Positions 1 to 9,761 of a stretch of 18,700 bases of DNA are shown one piece after another (the stretch's first letter is position 1; each line of letters starts with the position of its first letter). Source of the DNA: Desulfovibrio sp. OttesenSCG-928-G15 (GTDB lineage: Bacteria > Desulfobacterota > Desulfovibrionia > Desulfovibrionales > Desulfovibrionaceae); contig JAJDIC010000039.1 in the NCBI GenBank assembly GCA_030266525.1, forward strand, positions 1 through 18,700. Direction: 5' to 3'. Under the pieces are notes generated by a model. The model had not been told where the DNA came from. It did no database searches and saw only the letters and a list, made by a program, of their open reading frames with translations. The translations under genes and the position numbers were made by a program.

Positions 1-50
1 CATCAGAGGTCCAGACTTTCGGCCAAATTTTCGTTCTTCCGAGGTGCGTC

Positions 51-2462
51 ATGACTACAAAATGGAAAATTGTCAGTGGATTCATTGTAATGGTCATCCT
101 TATCGTGGTGGTCGTTGTGCTCAGCTATAACGGCCTGACCAACAGTTCGGAACACTTTAACGAATACAGGCGGCTGGCTCGTCTGAATGTGGGGATGAGC
201 GATCTGGAAGGAGCGCTTTCCAGATATCGGGAACACATTGACAGCTACGCTACTACAAAGGACGACAAGGAGCTGGGGGCCGCCCGCGATGCCATCAAGG
301 AAGGCATTAACCTGATGGATGAGGCCGCTACCTTTACTGCATCGCAGGAGCGCTCTGCCCTCATCAGCAGCATGAAAAGCCGCTTGCAGGGTTTTGACAA
401 GCTTTCCGAGGCAGTGCGCGCAAGCACGGTGGAAAACGATCGCCAGTACCGTGATATCGTAATGAAAGAATTCCTCCAACTCCAGAAACTACTGGAAACC
501 ATCGGGCTGAACGGTTCACGGGCAAACAACGTTAATGCTGTGTACGGGGTTACCGAGGTGTGGAAGCAGGCCGGGTTATATATGTCCGGCACCAGCCGCT
601 ACGCCTTTACCCGCTTGCCCAAGGATGCGGCCCAGATTGAGGTCTATCTGACCGATCTTGAAAAGGCCATCACCAAGATGACCCGCAACATGGTTACCGA
701 ACTTGGGCTGAAAGACGCAGCCCTTGCCCGCAGCTACTTCAAAACCCTTTCCGAAGCCTTCGCTGGCATGAAAAAAATGAGCGAACAGCTTAATGCCGCC
801 TTTGCCGAGATTGACGCCGCCTATGCCAGCATTGCAGCAGACGCCGCGAAGGAAAACGTGGCAGTTGCCAATGAAATGATCAACTACGGCACAATGACCC
901 TTGAGCAGAACGACTCCGCCATGAACTTCATGCTCCTATCGGGCGGCGGGGGCATTCTCATCGGCACCGGCGTGGCCTTGGTTATCGTCCTGGGTCTGGT
1001 CAAGGTGCTGGGCCAGCTCTCTTCCTTTGCCCTGGCCGTATCTTCCGGCAACTTCTCCCACGATATTACGGTGAAGGAAAAGGGCGAAATAGGCGCGGTT
1101 ATCAACGCCATCAAGGGCATTCCGGAAGTATTGCGCACCGTTATGACCGTTGCGGAAGGTATTTCCACCAATATACGACGCGGGCGCATGCGTGAAAGGA
1201 TGAAGCCGGAGCGCCTTTCCGGCGAATTCTCAAACCTCGGCTCAACCATCAACAGTGTGTGTAACGCCTATACCGACCTTATTGACGCCATTCCGCTGCC
1301 GATCATGGCCTGTGACGGAACCATGCAGACCGTTTTCTTCAACACAAGCGCGGGCAAGGTTCTCGGGCCGGAAAACATCGGCAAGTCTTGCGGCCCGCTC
1401 TTGCAGTCGCCTGAATGTGACAGTTCCGGTTGTATCGGCAAGAAGGCCATGGCAGCCAAGGCGGCGGTCAATGTAGAAACCAGCATCATGGCAGCGGGCA
1501 ACAAGATGGAAGTCGCGGTTACGGCCATACCCACCCTTGATGAAAAGGGTACTGCGGTGGGCTTTATTGAAATTCTTACCGACCTCACGGAAATCAAGGA
1601 AAAGCAGGCAATTATGCTTTCAGTTGCCCAGCAGGCTTCCACCATTTCCGACAGGGTTGCCGCCGCCTCAGAGCAGTTGGCCGCGCAGGTGGAACAAATA
1701 TCGCGCGGTGCGGAAGTACAGCGCAACCGGGTTGAATCAACCGCCAGCGCCATGACCCAGATGAACGCGACCGTACTGGAAGTAGCGCGCAGTGCAGCGG
1801 ATGCAGCAACCCAGGCAGACCACACCCGCGAAAAGGCTACCGAGGGTACGCGCCTTGTTTCCAACGTTATCACCGCCATCAGCACTGTGCAGGACGTAGG
1901 CGGCAGGCTGCAGCAGAACATGCAGGACCTCGGGGTCCAGGCAGAAAGCATCGGCGGCGTCATGAATGTCATTTCCGACATTGCGGACCAGACAAACCTT
2001 CTGGCCCTGAACGCCGCCATTGAAGCGGCCCGCGCCGGAGAAGCAGGACGCGGCTTTGCAGTAGTTGCCGACGAAGTGCGAAAGCTCGCGGAAAAAACCA
2101 TGCACGCAACCCAGGAAGTGGGTGGCAGCATTTCTGCCATCCAGCAGTCGGCCAGGGTAAACATTACCGAAGTGGGCGAAGCCGTTAGCGGCGTGGTCAA
2201 GTCTACAAGTATTGCCGAAAGTTCCGGGGAAGCCCTGAATGAAATTCTCAGCCTTGCCACGAACAACTCGTCCATAGTTTCGGCCATTGCCACGGCGGCG
2301 GAAGAGCAAAGCGCCACCAGCTCTGAAATCAACCAGGCAATAGAAGAAATAAATCGTATCTCTTCGGAAACGACCGACGGCGTAATCCAGTCTTCCGAAG
2401 CGGTGCAGGAACTCTCCTCCATGGCGCAAGAACTGAGAAGGGTGATGCAGGGTCTTCAGTAA
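51..2462 (+). CDS. Methyl-accepting chemotaxis protein with PAS domain
   Basis: This is an inner-membrane chemoreceptor of 803 residues that would signal to CheA/CheW. Residues 6-26 form a strongly hydrophobic first membrane helix. About 265 mostly helical residues follow, presumably the periplasmic sensor. A second membrane helix lies near 290-318 and then a HAMP-like linker. Residues about 410-525 resemble a PAS domain with three cysteines (C447, C456, C461). The rest is the methyl-accepting coiled coil; its conserved tip, including [20 protein letters not shown], lies near residues 645-680. The C-terminus ends MQGLQ, so no CheR-docking pentapeptide is visible. The start ATG has GAGG about 7 bases upstream. 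No che gene is adjacent, so it is probably an orphan receptor; its ligand cannot be read from the sequence. The family call is secure and the PAS call is likely. Confidence 0.95.
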   Translation: MTTKWKIVSGFIVMVILIVVVVVLSYNGLTNSSEHFNEYRRLARLNVGMSDLEGALSRYREHIDSYATTKDDKELGAARDAIKEGINLMDEAATFTASQERSALISSMKSRLQGFDKLSEAVRASTVENDRQYRDIVMKEFLQLQKLLETIGLNGSRANNVNAVYGVTEVWKQAGLYMSGTSRYAFTRLPKDAAQIEVYLTDLEKAITKMTRNMVTELGLKDAALARSYFKTLSEAFAGMKKMSEQLNAAFAEIDAAYASIAADAAKENVAVANEMINYGTMTLEQNDSAMNFMLLSGGGGILIGTGVALVIVLGLVKVLGQLSSFALAVSSGNFSHDITVKEKGEIGAVINAIKGIPEVLRTVMTVAEGISTNIRRGRMRERMKPERLSGEFSNLGSTINSVCNAYTDLIDAIPLPIMACDGTMQTVFFNTSAGKVLGPENIGKSCGPLLQSPECDSSGCIGKKAMAAKAAVNVETSIMAAGNKMEVAVTAIPTLDEKGTAVGFIEILTDLTEIKEKQAIMLSVAQQASTISDRVAAASEQLAAQVEQISRGAEVQRNRVESTASAMTQMNATVLEVARSAADAATQADHTREKATEGTRLVSNVITAISTVQDVGGRLQQNMQDLGVQAESIGGVMNVISDIADQTNLLALNAAIEAARAGEAGRGFAVVADEVRKLAEKTMHATQEVGGSISAIQQSARVNITEVGEAVSGVVKSTSIAESSGEALNEILSLATNNSSIVSAIATAAEEQSATSSEINQAIEEINRISSETTDGVIQSSEAVQELSSMAQELRRVMQGLQ

Positions 2463-2570
2463 GCCAGTACTGAAAGCTCTGTAGTCAAAACTGGGTAGCC
2501 CTTCTTTTCCCCTCAACCAACTCCGGCACGCCCGCCTCACTCCCCCATCTGCCGTGCCGGAAACAGGAAA

Positions 2571-2604
2571 GGGCCTTTCATCCAACCGTAAGGATGAAAG
2601 GCCC
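2571..2604 (-). terminator. Hairpin between convergent mcp and secA
   Basis: A perfect 13-bp stem (arms 2571-2583 and 2592-2604) closes an 8-base loop. It lies about 45 bases past the secA stop on the minus strand. The sequence leaving the hairpin on that strand begins TTTCCTGTTT, moderately T-rich. The plus-strand exit has no T-run, so it fits secA termination best. It may also slow transcription from the mcp side. Confidence 0.65.
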
Positions 2605-2650
2605 TCATGAACATTCGGGGAGGTTCCCCCCGCACAGAGAAACGAGTACG

Positions 2651-5269
2651 CTATTTACCCATACCGCAGCATTTCTTGTATTTTTTACCGCTGCCGCAAG
2701 GGCATTCGTCATTTCTGCCTACTTTGGGGGCGTCGCGCCTGTCCGGCGCTTTTTTGTCGTCCGCCTGCCCCTTGCCGGAGTAGTTGAGTTTGTTGGAACG
2801 ATCTTTGTGCTTGAAAGCGGAAGACGCGTTCTTTGCAGCCGGGGCGGCCGGAGCTTCCCCTGCTTCTTCCTGCGCCTCCGGCGCGGCCTGTTCCTGCGTG
2901 TCGGCAGGCTCGGCCTGATCATGCTCCGGGGCTTCTTCAACCTGAAGCCTCAAGCGGGTGAGGGCCTTGAAAATATTTTCATGTATACGGTAGAGCATTT
3001 CCTGGAACAGGGCAAAGCCTTCTCGCTTGTACTCCTGTTTGGGATCGCGCTGGCCGTAGCCGCGAAGGCCAATTCCGTCGCGCAAATGGTCCATGTTCAG
3101 CAGGTGCTCTTTCCAGGTGCGGTCCAGCTCTTCAAGCATGAAATAGCGCAACACGTCCTTATATATATGCGGCGCACTGTCGTGAATGCTTTTCAGGCTG
3201 TCCTGCACGCAGGCCCGGCACTCATCCGGGCTGGGCACGCGATCGTCCTGCCACTGGCGGCGAATGTTGAACACCTCCTGCAGGCGGCCCATAAGCCATT
3301 CTTCCTGCTCCACATCCAGGCTGCCCTTGGCCTGGATATAAGGCTCGTATATTTCATTGATGGCGTCATCCAGAAATTCGGCGACTGTGCCTTCAATATC
3401 CTCTTCCATAATGGCATCACGGCGCAGGGAGTAGATTACCTCGCGCTGCTGGTTCATCACGTTGTCATAATCCAGCAGGGTTTTGCGAATTTCAAAGTTG
3501 TGGCCTTCAACCCGCTTCTGGGCGTTTTCAATGGCCCGGGAAATCATGCGGTGCTCAATAGACTCACCATCGCGCAAGCCGAGGGTTTCCATCAGTTTTG
3601 CGATGCGGTCAGAGCCGAAAAGCCGCATCAGGTCGTCTTCCAGCGACAGGAAAAAACGCGAGCAGCCGGGGTCGCCCTGACGACCGGAACGACCGCGAAG
3701 CTGGTTGTCTATGCGCCTGCTTTCATGCCGCTCGGTGCCAAGTATAAAAAGACCGCCAAGTTCGCGCACGCCTTCGCCGAGCACAATGTCTGTTCCCCGG
3801 CCGGCCATGTTGGTGGCAATGGTCACTTTTCCCTTTTGGCCCGCTTCGGCAATAATAGCCGCTTCCTGTTCGTGGTGTTTGGCGTTGAGCACGTTGTGGG
3901 GAATGTTGTTTTTCTTGAGCCGCGTAGAAAGGTATTCGGACATCTCAATGGAGATGGTGCCTACCAGCACCGGCTGACCGGCTTTGTGCAGGTCTTTTAT
4001 CTGGGCGATAATCGCCTCCACCTTTTCCGCCTTGCTTCGGTATATGACATCGGGCTTGTCCAGACGAATCATGGGGCGGTGAGTGGGAATGCTTATCACC
4101 TCAAGGCCGTAAATTTCATGAAATTCTACAGCTTCCGTGTCTGCCGTGCCGGTCATGCCGGCAAGTTTGCTGTACATGCGAAAATAGTTCTGGAAGGTGA
4201 TGGAAGCCAGGGTCTGGTTTTCCGCCTCAACCTTGACGTGCTCCTTAGCCTCCAAAGCCTGGTGCAGACCGTCGGAAAACCTGCGCCCCGGCATCAGACG
4301 GCCCGTAAATTCATCCACGATGATAACCTGATCGTCCTTGACGATATAATCCACATCGCGCTTGTACACCCGGTGCGCTTTGAGCGACTGGTGCACATGG
4401 TGTTGCAGGGTAATGTTCTGCGCGTCAAAGAGGTTTTCTATGCCGAGAATCTTTTCCACATGCTGCACACCTGCGTCGGTGAGCATGGCGGTTTTACCCT
4501 TTTCGTCCAGGGTATAATCTTCCGATACAAGACGGGTAACCACGGTGTCTATTTTGCGGTACAAATCGGTAGATTCGTCGGCAGCGCCGGAAATAATCAG
4601 GGGCGTTCTGGCTTCGTCAATAAGAATGGAGTCCACTTCGTCCACAATGGCGAAGTTGTGCCCGCGCTGCACAAGCTGGTTCTGATAAAACTTCATGTTG
4701 TCGCGCAGATAGTCAAAACCGAATTCATTGTTCGTGCCGTAGGTAATGTCTGCTGCGTAGGCTTCCTGGCGCTCCTGGTCGTTCAGGCCGTGCACAATGG
4801 TGCCCACGGACAAGCCAAGAAAATTATACAGCTTGCCCATCCAGGCGGCGTCGCGTTTTGCCAGGTAGTCGTTCACGGTGATAACGTGCACCCCTTTGCC
4901 GGAAAGGGAGTTCAACACCACGGCGAGCGTAGCCACAAGGGTTTTGCCCTCACCGGTCTTCATTTCTGCAATGCGGCCGGAGTGCAGCACCATGCCGCCT
5001 ATAAGCTGCACGTCAAAATGGCGCATGCCCAGAGAGCGCACGGAAGCTTCGCGCACAAGGGCGAAAACTTCCGGCAAAATCTGGTCAAGGGTTTGGGCGC
5101 CGGAAACAACCTGCTCCTTATATTGAGCTATTTTTTCCGGAAATTCCGAATCGGACAGAGCCTGCATTGCCGGCTCAAGGGCGGTAATACGGCGCACCAG
5201 TTGCATTTTGCGCTTGACATAACGGTCGTTTTTCGACCCGAATATTTTTTTGAATATAAGACTGAACAT
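2651..5269 (-). CDS. secA: Protein translocase ATPase SecA
   Basis: SecA is the motor that drives unfolded preproteins through the SecYEG channel. At 872 residues this copy is full length (E. coli SecA has about 900). The Walker A motif GEGKT is at 106-110 and the Walker B DEVD at 210-213. The preprotein-crosslinking and helical scaffold regions follow in order. An acidic, Ala/Glu-rich linker leads to the C-terminal zinc site with C856, C858, C867 and C868, which in the family binds SecB and phospholipid. The start ATG has GGAG about 6 bases upstream. It is the only gene here of the general secretion pathway. The preceding minus-strand gene ends 187 bases upstream, so secA probably has its own promoter, although read-through cannot be excluded. 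Confidence 0.98.
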   Translation of the reverse strand: MFSLIFKKIFGSKNDRYVKRKMQLVRRITALEPAMQALSDSEFPEKIAQYKEQVVSGAQTLDQILPEVFALVREASVRSLGMRHFDVQLIGGMVLHSGRIAEMKTGEGKTLVATLAVVLNSLSGKGVHVITVNDYLAKRDAAWMGKLYNFLGLSVGTIVHGLNDQERQEAYAADITYGTNNEFGFDYLRDNMKFYQNQLVQRGHNFAIVDEVDSILIDEARTPLIISGAADESTDLYRKIDTVVTRLVSEDYTLDEKGKTAMLTDAGVQHVEKILGIENLFDAQNITLQHHVHQSLKAHRVYKRDVDYIVKDDQVIIVDEFTGRLMPGRRFSDGLHQALEAKEHVKVEAENQTLASITFQNYFRMYSKLAGMTGTADTEAVEFHEIYGLEVISIPTHRPMIRLDKPDVIYRSKAEKVEAIIAQIKDLHKAGQPVLVGTISIEMSEYLSTRLKKNNIPHNVLNAKHHEQEAAIIAEAGQKGKVTIATNMAGRGTDIVLGEGVRELGGLFILGTERHESRRIDNQLRGRSGRQGDPGCSRFFLSLEDDLMRLFGSDRIAKLMETLGLRDGESIEHRMISRAIENAQKRVEGHNFEIRKTLLDYDNVMNQQREVIYSLRRDAIMEEDIEGTVAEFLDDAINEIYEPYIQAKGSLDVEQEEWLMGRLQEVFNIRRQWQDDRVPSPDECRACVQDSLKSIHDSAPHIYKDVLRYFMLEELDRTWKEHLLNMDHLRDGIGLRGYGQRDPKQEYKREGFALFQEMLYRIHENIFKALTRLRLQVEEAPEHDQAEPADTQEQAAPEAQEEAGEAPAAPAAKNASSAFKHKDRSNKLNYSGKGQADDKKAPDRRDAPKVGRNDECPCGSGKKYKKCCGMGK

Positions 5270-5381
5270 ACATTCTCCGGCGTATGACGTAAGCTGGGCA
5301 CTCGGCCCTCAAGTAAATCGAAAGAGACTATAGGGACGAAGTGACGCGGGCGCAAGAGAAGATTGCGCGTAAGAACATTTT

Positions 5382-5420
5382 ACCGGCAAAACACCCGCCT
5401 TGCGCGGGCGCTTCGCCGGT
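5382..5420 (-). terminator. Nested hairpin between iron transporter gene and secA
   Basis: The outer arms ACCGGC (5382-5387) and GCCGGT (5415-5420) enclose a second stem, CCCGC (5394-5398) with GCGGG (5404-5408). It lies 37 bases past the stop of the MbfA-like gene. No T-run follows on either strand, so it may be a weak or factor-assisted terminator rather than a classical one. Confidence 0.35.
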
Positions 5421-5456
5421 AAGGTCAGCACTGTCAGGCAGGCTTACTGGCGCGGC

Positions 5457-6323
5457 TTACACATCCACATTAAGCCAAAGACGCGCGGCCCAGCCAATGA
5501 GAAACGAAAGCAGCGCAACGCCGCCGCTTATAAGAATCATTTCCCGGAAACCGCGAACAAAGGACTCTTTGCGAATAACCGAAACAAAAAAGGTAAAGCC
5601 AAGAATTATCAGCGCGGCGTTTACCAGACAGAAAAACAGGGCCACCAGCGGGGAAGAAAAAACACCATAGGGCGCAAGCAAAAAGGCCACGGTGAACAAA
5701 TAGGCGCAGCCCGTATAGGAAGCGGCTTTCAGTGGATGCTTTTCACCTTTATCCGCCTTTTTTGCCAGGTATTCGGAAGCGGCCATGGACAGCGTGGCCG
5801 CAACGCCGGTAATGAAGCCTGCCAGTCCGATCATGGTATTGTCGTTGAGCGCAAGGGTAAATCCGGCCAGGGCACCGGTAAGTTCTACCAGGGCGTCACT
5901 CAAGCCGAGCACCATGGAGCTGATGTACGAGAGTTTTTCTTCCTTGAGCATGCCCACAAGGTAGGCTTCGTGCTTTTTCTCGTCCTCCAGAATGTCCATG
6001 GCAACGGGCACTTCCTTGCCGATTTCCGCGTACTTGGCAATGGCGTCATTTTCGCCGCGCTCCATCAGGTTGATGGTAAAGACCAGGCCGAAAATACGCG
6101 CCAGCAAAGGCAGAAGCCACACCCGCCACATACGTATTTTCGGCGGGCCGTCTACATACTCCTTCCAGGTATCGCGGTGGCGTTCTTCATCGCCCGACAT
6201 GACCAGCAAAAGGCGCTGGTTTTCCAGGTTGCCCGTGCGCCTGGCAAGCGCCGCATAGACGAGGGCGTCAGTAGCCTCGTCGTCATACATCTCGCGGATA
6301 AGTTCTTTGAGTGAGTCGTTCAT
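5457..6323 (-). CDS. MbfA-like ferritin-domain / VIT1 iron transporter
   Basis: This 288-residue protein joins an N-terminal rubrerythrin/ferritin-like domain to a C-terminal VIT1/CCC1-type transporter, the architecture of the membrane-bound ferritin MbfA, which exports iron in rhizobia. The diiron ligands look complete: E16, the E46-x-x-H49 pair, a Glu in 89-91, and E115-x-x-H118. From about residue 133 the sequence follows VIT1, with the SSMVLGLSDALVELTGALAG stretch. Membrane helices lie near 137-160, 165-183, 205-225, 227-252 and 263-283. The start at 6323 was chosen because a perfect AAGGAGG sits 5 bases upstream; a longer frame begins further upstream without such a site. Export of Fe or Mn from the cytoplasm is inferred. 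No Fur-like operator is obvious. Confidence 0.9.
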   Translation of the reverse strand: MNDSLKELIREMYDDEATDALVYAALARRTGNLENQRLLLVMSGDEERHRDTWKEYVDGPPKIRMWRVWLLPLLARIFGLVFTINLMERGENDAIAKYAEIGKEVPVAMDILEDEKKHEAYLVGMLKEEKLSYISSMVLGLSDALVELTGALAGFTLALNDNTMIGLAGFITGVAATLSMAASEYLAKKADKGEKHPLKAASYTGCAYLFTVAFLLAPYGVFSSPLVALFFCLVNAALIILGFTFFVSVIRKESFVRGFREMILISGGVALLSFLIGWAARLWLNVDV

Positions 6324-6415
6324 GTGGTCCTCCTTGCTCATACGACCTGCTGGAATGTTTTGTTGGAAAAACAGGCCGGGTGACGCGGAAATTGGGCAAA
6401 AGATTGATTCAGAAA

Positions 6416-6632
6416 CCAAACCGCGTGTTTAGCTTTGGGGTCTTCCGCACAATGAGGCGAAATGCAATGGAGCCTTATTTCGCGGACATCACACTAGTGT
6501 CGCGTCAAGCGACAATAGTCGCAACCCCGAAGGGGGTGCGCGCCGCCGCAGGCGGCGTGAGCAAAGCCAAAACCGCGTTTTCGCTTTGCGATCTGCATGC
6601 TTTTACGACAGTGGAAGCATGACATATCACTA
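6416..6632. repeat. Hairpin-rich intergenic cluster bounded by CACTAGT
   Basis: This stretch between two minus-strand genes holds several short perfect hairpins in a row: GTCGC/GCGAC near 6498-6512, ACCCC/GGGGT near 6524-6538, CGCCGCC/GGCGGCG near 6541-6557, and CATGCTT/AAGCATG near 6597-6621. The heptamer CACTAGT occurs near 6492 and near 6628, bounding about 140 bp; the left one is inside the palindrome ACACTAGTGT. Two imperfect direct repeats beginning AAACCGCGT lie near 6417 and 6571. It resembles a REP/BIME-like or MITE-like dispersed element, though I cannot test for other copies. It may also terminate the upstream HD gene. Confidence 0.4.
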
Positions 6633-8018
6633 GTCAAAATCGGTAAACAGCGCCCCAATGTGCATATTCCCCAGCATGCGTTTGGCGTTTTGCTCACGCA
6701 TGCGCCAAAAGGCCTGCTGAATCTGGTCAGAGGTAATGCCGTTGCGCATGGCGGTATAGGCTTCAATATATGCCGCCAGAATATCGCACACCTTGAGGGC
6801 TTCGCCGTCTTTGGGATCGCAGTCGTTGCTGTTTCTTACGCCTTGCAGAGTGTGAAAATCCACCCTGCGGGCCTTGCCGTCTACCACAATGGTATCGTCA
6901 AATTCCGATCCGGTCTCCAGGCCGAGATAATAGCCCAGCCTTTCGGTTATATCCTTGTACCCCTCTTTTGCCAAAGGGGTAAGTACGCGCCGGGCCAGCT
7001 CACTTTCTTCATACTCCTTGATAATCTGGCCAAGGTCCTCAAAGGACTTTTTCACGGGAGAAATGATATCTCTGGTCAAAAGCTCCGGCAGGTCGTGAAA
7101 CAGGCCGCTGAAAAAATTGTTCACCCGTCTTGCCGGGCAGGCCCCCAGAGAAATGCTTAGAAAATAGGCATAACATCCGACAATGAACATATGACCCATG
7201 ACGGAAGTTTCCGGCGTGCGCGGGGTTTGGGACCAACGTTTTTGAAAACGCAGTTGCCCGCACAGGTTGGCAAAGCGCGACAGAGCGGGCCGTGAAGAAA
7301 GCGGTGTTTCACAGTTGCGCCTCGCCTGCCCGCCGTTTTCCGCGGGAGGGGGCGTGCGGTTTTCAATCAGGGTTTGCAAACCCGGCAGATAGAGCAACAG
7401 GGCTGCGCCGTCTTTCCCGGTGTTGGCCGGGGCCAGGCCGTCCACGAGTTCGCGCATGCCCGGCAAATGGCAATAGCCGGTCAGTTGTCGGGCGAAAGAG
7501 CACTCTATGTCTGCCAGTTCGTCGTCAAAGGGTTCGTTCAGGTGGCGCAAAAGGCGAAATTCCCAGGCGCTTGCGTACAGGTGCGCGGCAGAGAGTATGT
7601 CCGTGGCCAGGTTTTTTTTGGGCGGGTTTCCGGCGTAGGCGACAAAGCGCTTCCAGAAAATTTCGGAAAGCGGGCGCAAGTGCGGCTCCACCTCGGTAAT
7701 GGCCCACTCGGCAAGGCGCTTGTAATGGTCGGGGTTTTCCTTGATCCGGTAGAGGATGGGGGGCTTGATATCGGTAATGACCAGACGGAAAAGATAGTCA
7801 AAGATCCCGCCTTCAACCACTTCTTCTTCAAGGGCGAGGCGCTCGTCCGGGTTCATGCTTCGCGCGGACAGCTGGCACAGTAACCACGCCACGATCATCT
7901 TGTGCGACTGCTTGTCTATTTCTATCAGTTCCATCAGGCGAAGCTTGTCATTCCAGCGTTTCATATACGAGCCGGAAAAAACAAACTGCAGCAAAGACTT
8001 GCGAATACTACCGGACAT
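6630..8018 (-). CDS. HD-domain protein with a second, decayed HD-like lobe
   Basis: This predicted soluble phosphohydrolase has 462 residues. The C-terminal part (about 260-425) carries a complete HD signature: H276 in VMGHMF, H308-D309 in LFHDLPELLTRD, and D412 in CDILAAY. It resembles the YfbR-like/HD_3 branch, which acts on nucleotides, but the substrate here is unknown. The N-terminal region (18-95) looks like the same fold without its metal ligands: KRW at 20-22 and SHKMIVAWLL around H39 parallel KRW at 260-262 and GHMFIVGCYA around H276, while the HD pair is missing in GIFDYLFRLVITDIKPP. The start at 8018 leaves a full N-terminal lobe. Its ribosome site is poor, and further upstream the frame looks non-coding. 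It is divergent from the diguanylate cyclase gene. Confidence 0.8.
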   Translation of the reverse strand: MSGSIRKSLLQFVFSGSYMKRWNDKLRLMELIEIDKQSHKMIVAWLLCQLSARSMNPDERLALEEEVVEGGIFDYLFRLVITDIKPPILYRIKENPDHYKRLAEWAITEVEPHLRPLSEIFWKRFVAYAGNPPKKNLATDILSAAHLYASAWEFRLLRHLNEPFDDELADIECSFARQLTGYCHLPGMRELVDGLAPANTGKDGAALLLYLPGLQTLIENRTPPPAENGGQARRNCETPLSSRPALSRFANLCGQLRFQKRWSQTPRTPETSVMGHMFIVGCYAYFLSISLGACPARRVNNFFSGLFHDLPELLTRDIISPVKKSFEDLGQIIKEYEESELARRVLTPLAKEGYKDITERLGYYLGLETGSEFDDTIVVDGKARRVDFHTLQGVRNSNDCDPKDGEALKVCDILAAYIEAYTAMRNGITSDQIQQAFWRMREQNAKRMLGNMHIGALFTDFD

Positions 8019-8454
8019 GGCGCACCATTCGGGAATAAGGGTTACACAATCATAGCACACGGCAACAGAAGGAAGATGGCGGCCTGGCAGGCAAAATGCG
8101 CCGGACACGTTCAGCCCGGGGTGACGACATATCGTCCGGCCTGTAAAAACACGCCCGAATCCGGGGCTTGAGTCCGGCACCATACTGCCCGGAGTGTGCT
8201 GCGTTGTACATACCGTGCCTCGCTGTGAACGTCCAGCGCCTATCAGTATGCATGCAGCAAAGCCGCTGCGCCCAAAGACATTCACTAGTGCAACAACTTT
8301 CTTACAGAATGAAATTTCTCCTTTACAGCGCTGTTCGCGCCGGGTTATTTATAAAGATAGATTGCGGCAAACACCCTTTCTACCCGGCCCATGAAGAACG
8401 AAGCACAGTACTGGATACTTGCGTCTTTCCCTTGAGGAAAAATACAGAGTTATT
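8019..8454. other. Divergent intergenic region
   Basis: These 436 bases separate the HD gene (-) from the GGDEF gene (+) and must hold both promoters. A 7-bp inverted repeat GCCGGAC/GTCCGGC has arms at 8100-8106 and 8134-8140. Another CACTAGT heptamer, here CACTAGTG, lies near 8283. TTTACA at 8322-8327 is a possible -35 box for the plus-strand gene, but its -10 partner is weak. I see no convincing RNA gene or further CDS. Confidence 0.4.
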
Positions 8455-9522
8455 ATGAAGAAAAGATGCAGCATTGCCGATTGTATCTGGTCTGAGCAAG
8501 CCAGTTTTTGCTCCATGCTCGACAGCGCCAATGTACCGCTGGACGCGAAATGGCCTTTGGTCATCCTGTTTCTCAGGGGGGTCAAGGACGCTGCCTTCCT
8601 GAGTGAGACCCAAAAAGCCCAGATGCAGGACCTGTTGCTGCTTGTCCTGCAGGAGCGCAGCTTTACTGCCAGCCGCTATGAAGAAGTGCAGCAAAAGATT
8701 TATTCCATTATCACAGTCAACCTTTCTGAAAAGCTCAAAGCCATCGTCAAGGAAACTTCCGAACTTTCGCGCGACATGCAGCAAATGTTCAGTAAGCACA
8801 GAGATGCGGTTACCGGTGTTACCACACAAATTGACAATGATTTTGACAAGGGGGTTGACCCGGCGCGGCTTCTCGCCAAATTGCGTACCGACCTTCGCAA
8901 TATTGCCGCCAAAATGACAGAAGACGCGGAAGTTCTTAAGCATCTCTCGCAAAGGGACGCCTTGACCGGGCTTGCCAACCGAAGAAAATTCGATGATTTT
9001 CTGGAAGCGGGAGTGGAAGCCTGGAAAGAGTCTGGCACGCCGATTTCTCTTATCATGCTCGACGTGGACCATTTCAAACAATTCAACGACACCTACGGGC
9101 ACCTTGTGGGCGACCAGGTCTTGTGCACCATGGCCAAGCGACTCTCGGAAGTCATTGAAGCGGGCCTTGATACAAAAAACAAGGGGCTGGTGGCGCGATA
9201 CGGGGGCGAAGAATTTGTTATCATCCTGCAAGGCCCTCTGGCTGCGCGCTCCGGCGCTCTGGCCGAGCAGATACGTAAGACCATCCAGAACTCCGCGCTT
9301 ACCATACGCGACAATGATAACAAAATAGTACAGCGAGGTGTGCGCGTAACCATAAGCATCGGCATTTGCACCTTACAGGACTCATGGACCAACTCCTTCA
9401 ACGAAAACCTCGTCGATTTTGCCGACAAAGCCCTGTACTACGCCAAAGATAACGGGCGTAACTGCACCGCCGCGTATGCGCCAGAGAAGAACCCGCCGTA
9501 CGATCTATTACGTGAAGCCTAG
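8455..9522 (+). CDS. Diguanylate cyclase (GGDEF domain), soluble
   Basis: This protein of 355 residues makes the second messenger cyclic di-GMP from two GTP. Residues 1-160 are helical with no membrane segment and no sensor domain I recognise. The GGDEF domain begins with DALTGLANRR (168-177), continues through the metal-binding LDVDHFKQFND (202-212) and has the active-site loop GGEEF at 250-254. The usual product-inhibition site RxxD, seven residues before RYGG, reads KNKG (241-244), so feedback inhibition at the primary I-site is unlikely. No EAL or HD-GYP domain is attached. I chose the ATG at 8455; the upstream TTG at 8419 is possible, and the ribosome site for 8455 is weak. A strong terminator follows, so the gene is probably monocistronic. 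Confidence 0.92.
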   Translation: MKKRCSIADCIWSEQASFCSMLDSANVPLDAKWPLVILFLRGVKDAAFLSETQKAQMQDLLLLVLQERSFTASRYEEVQQKIYSIITVNLSEKLKAIVKETSELSRDMQQMFSKHRDAVTGVTTQIDNDFDKGVDPARLLAKLRTDLRNIAAKMTEDAEVLKHLSQRDALTGLANRRKFDDFLEAGVEAWKESGTPISLIMLDVDHFKQFNDTYGHLVGDQVLCTMAKRLSEVIEAGLDTKNKGLVARYGGEEFVIILQGPLAARSGALAEQIRKTIQNSALTIRDNDNKIVQRGVRVTISIGICTLQDSWTNSFNENLVDFADKALYYAKDNGRNCTAAYAPEKNPPYDLLREA

Positions 9523-9572
9523 GGGCTGTTTTTTCGTCGCGGGGTATGCATACCCGGCAGCGACATTACCAC

Positions 9573-9611
9573 AAACCGACACAGGCAAGCCTCGCTTGCC
9601 TGTGTCGGTTT
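9573..9611 (+). terminator. Strong hairpin after the diguanylate cyclase gene
   Basis: A perfect 18-bp stem (arms 9573-9590 and 9594-9611) closes a 3-base loop, 51 bases past the stop codon. The right arm ends in GGTTT. The A-rich start and T-rich end make it able to act on both strands. Confidence 0.8.
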
Positions 9612-9634
9612 GAAACGTTATATAAGCTTTCCTT

Positions 9635-9662
9635 GCACAATAGCCCGCCTTCGGGCTTGTGC
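9635..9662 (+). promoter_or_regulatory. Small hairpin ahead of the next operon
   Basis: GCACAA (9635-9640) pairs with TTGTGC (9657-9662), and GCCCG (9643-9647) pairs with CGGGC (9652-9656) around a CCTT loop, leaving a two-base bulge. It lies just after the terminator and 100 bases before the next gene. It could be a second terminator or a leader structure; nothing decides between them. Confidence 0.3.
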
Positions 9663-9761
9663 TTCCGTTATTTGACTGTGCGTCCGAAAGGACCCCGGCT
9701 CTGGTGCGCCGTTCCCCCGACCCGGCAGGCCTGCTATCCTTTAAAACTGCGAGCTCCCCTT

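Noticed and set aside
1268..2422. A 384-codon minus-strand frame inside the chemoreceptor gene
   Set aside because: It is antisense to the conserved MCP signalling domain, with a Ser/Ala-rich translation and no ribosome site or family resemblance.
2594..5287. An 897-codon open frame on the plus strand opposite secA
   Set aside because: It lies entirely antisense to secA, whose motifs and length are certain. Its translation has no recognisable domain and it opens in the terminator hairpin. High-GC codon bias leaves such frames open by chance.
5400..6314. A 304-codon plus-strand frame over the iron transporter gene
   Set aside because: The opposite strand has an excellent ribosome site and a clear ferritin-VIT1 protein. 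This frame has no domain.
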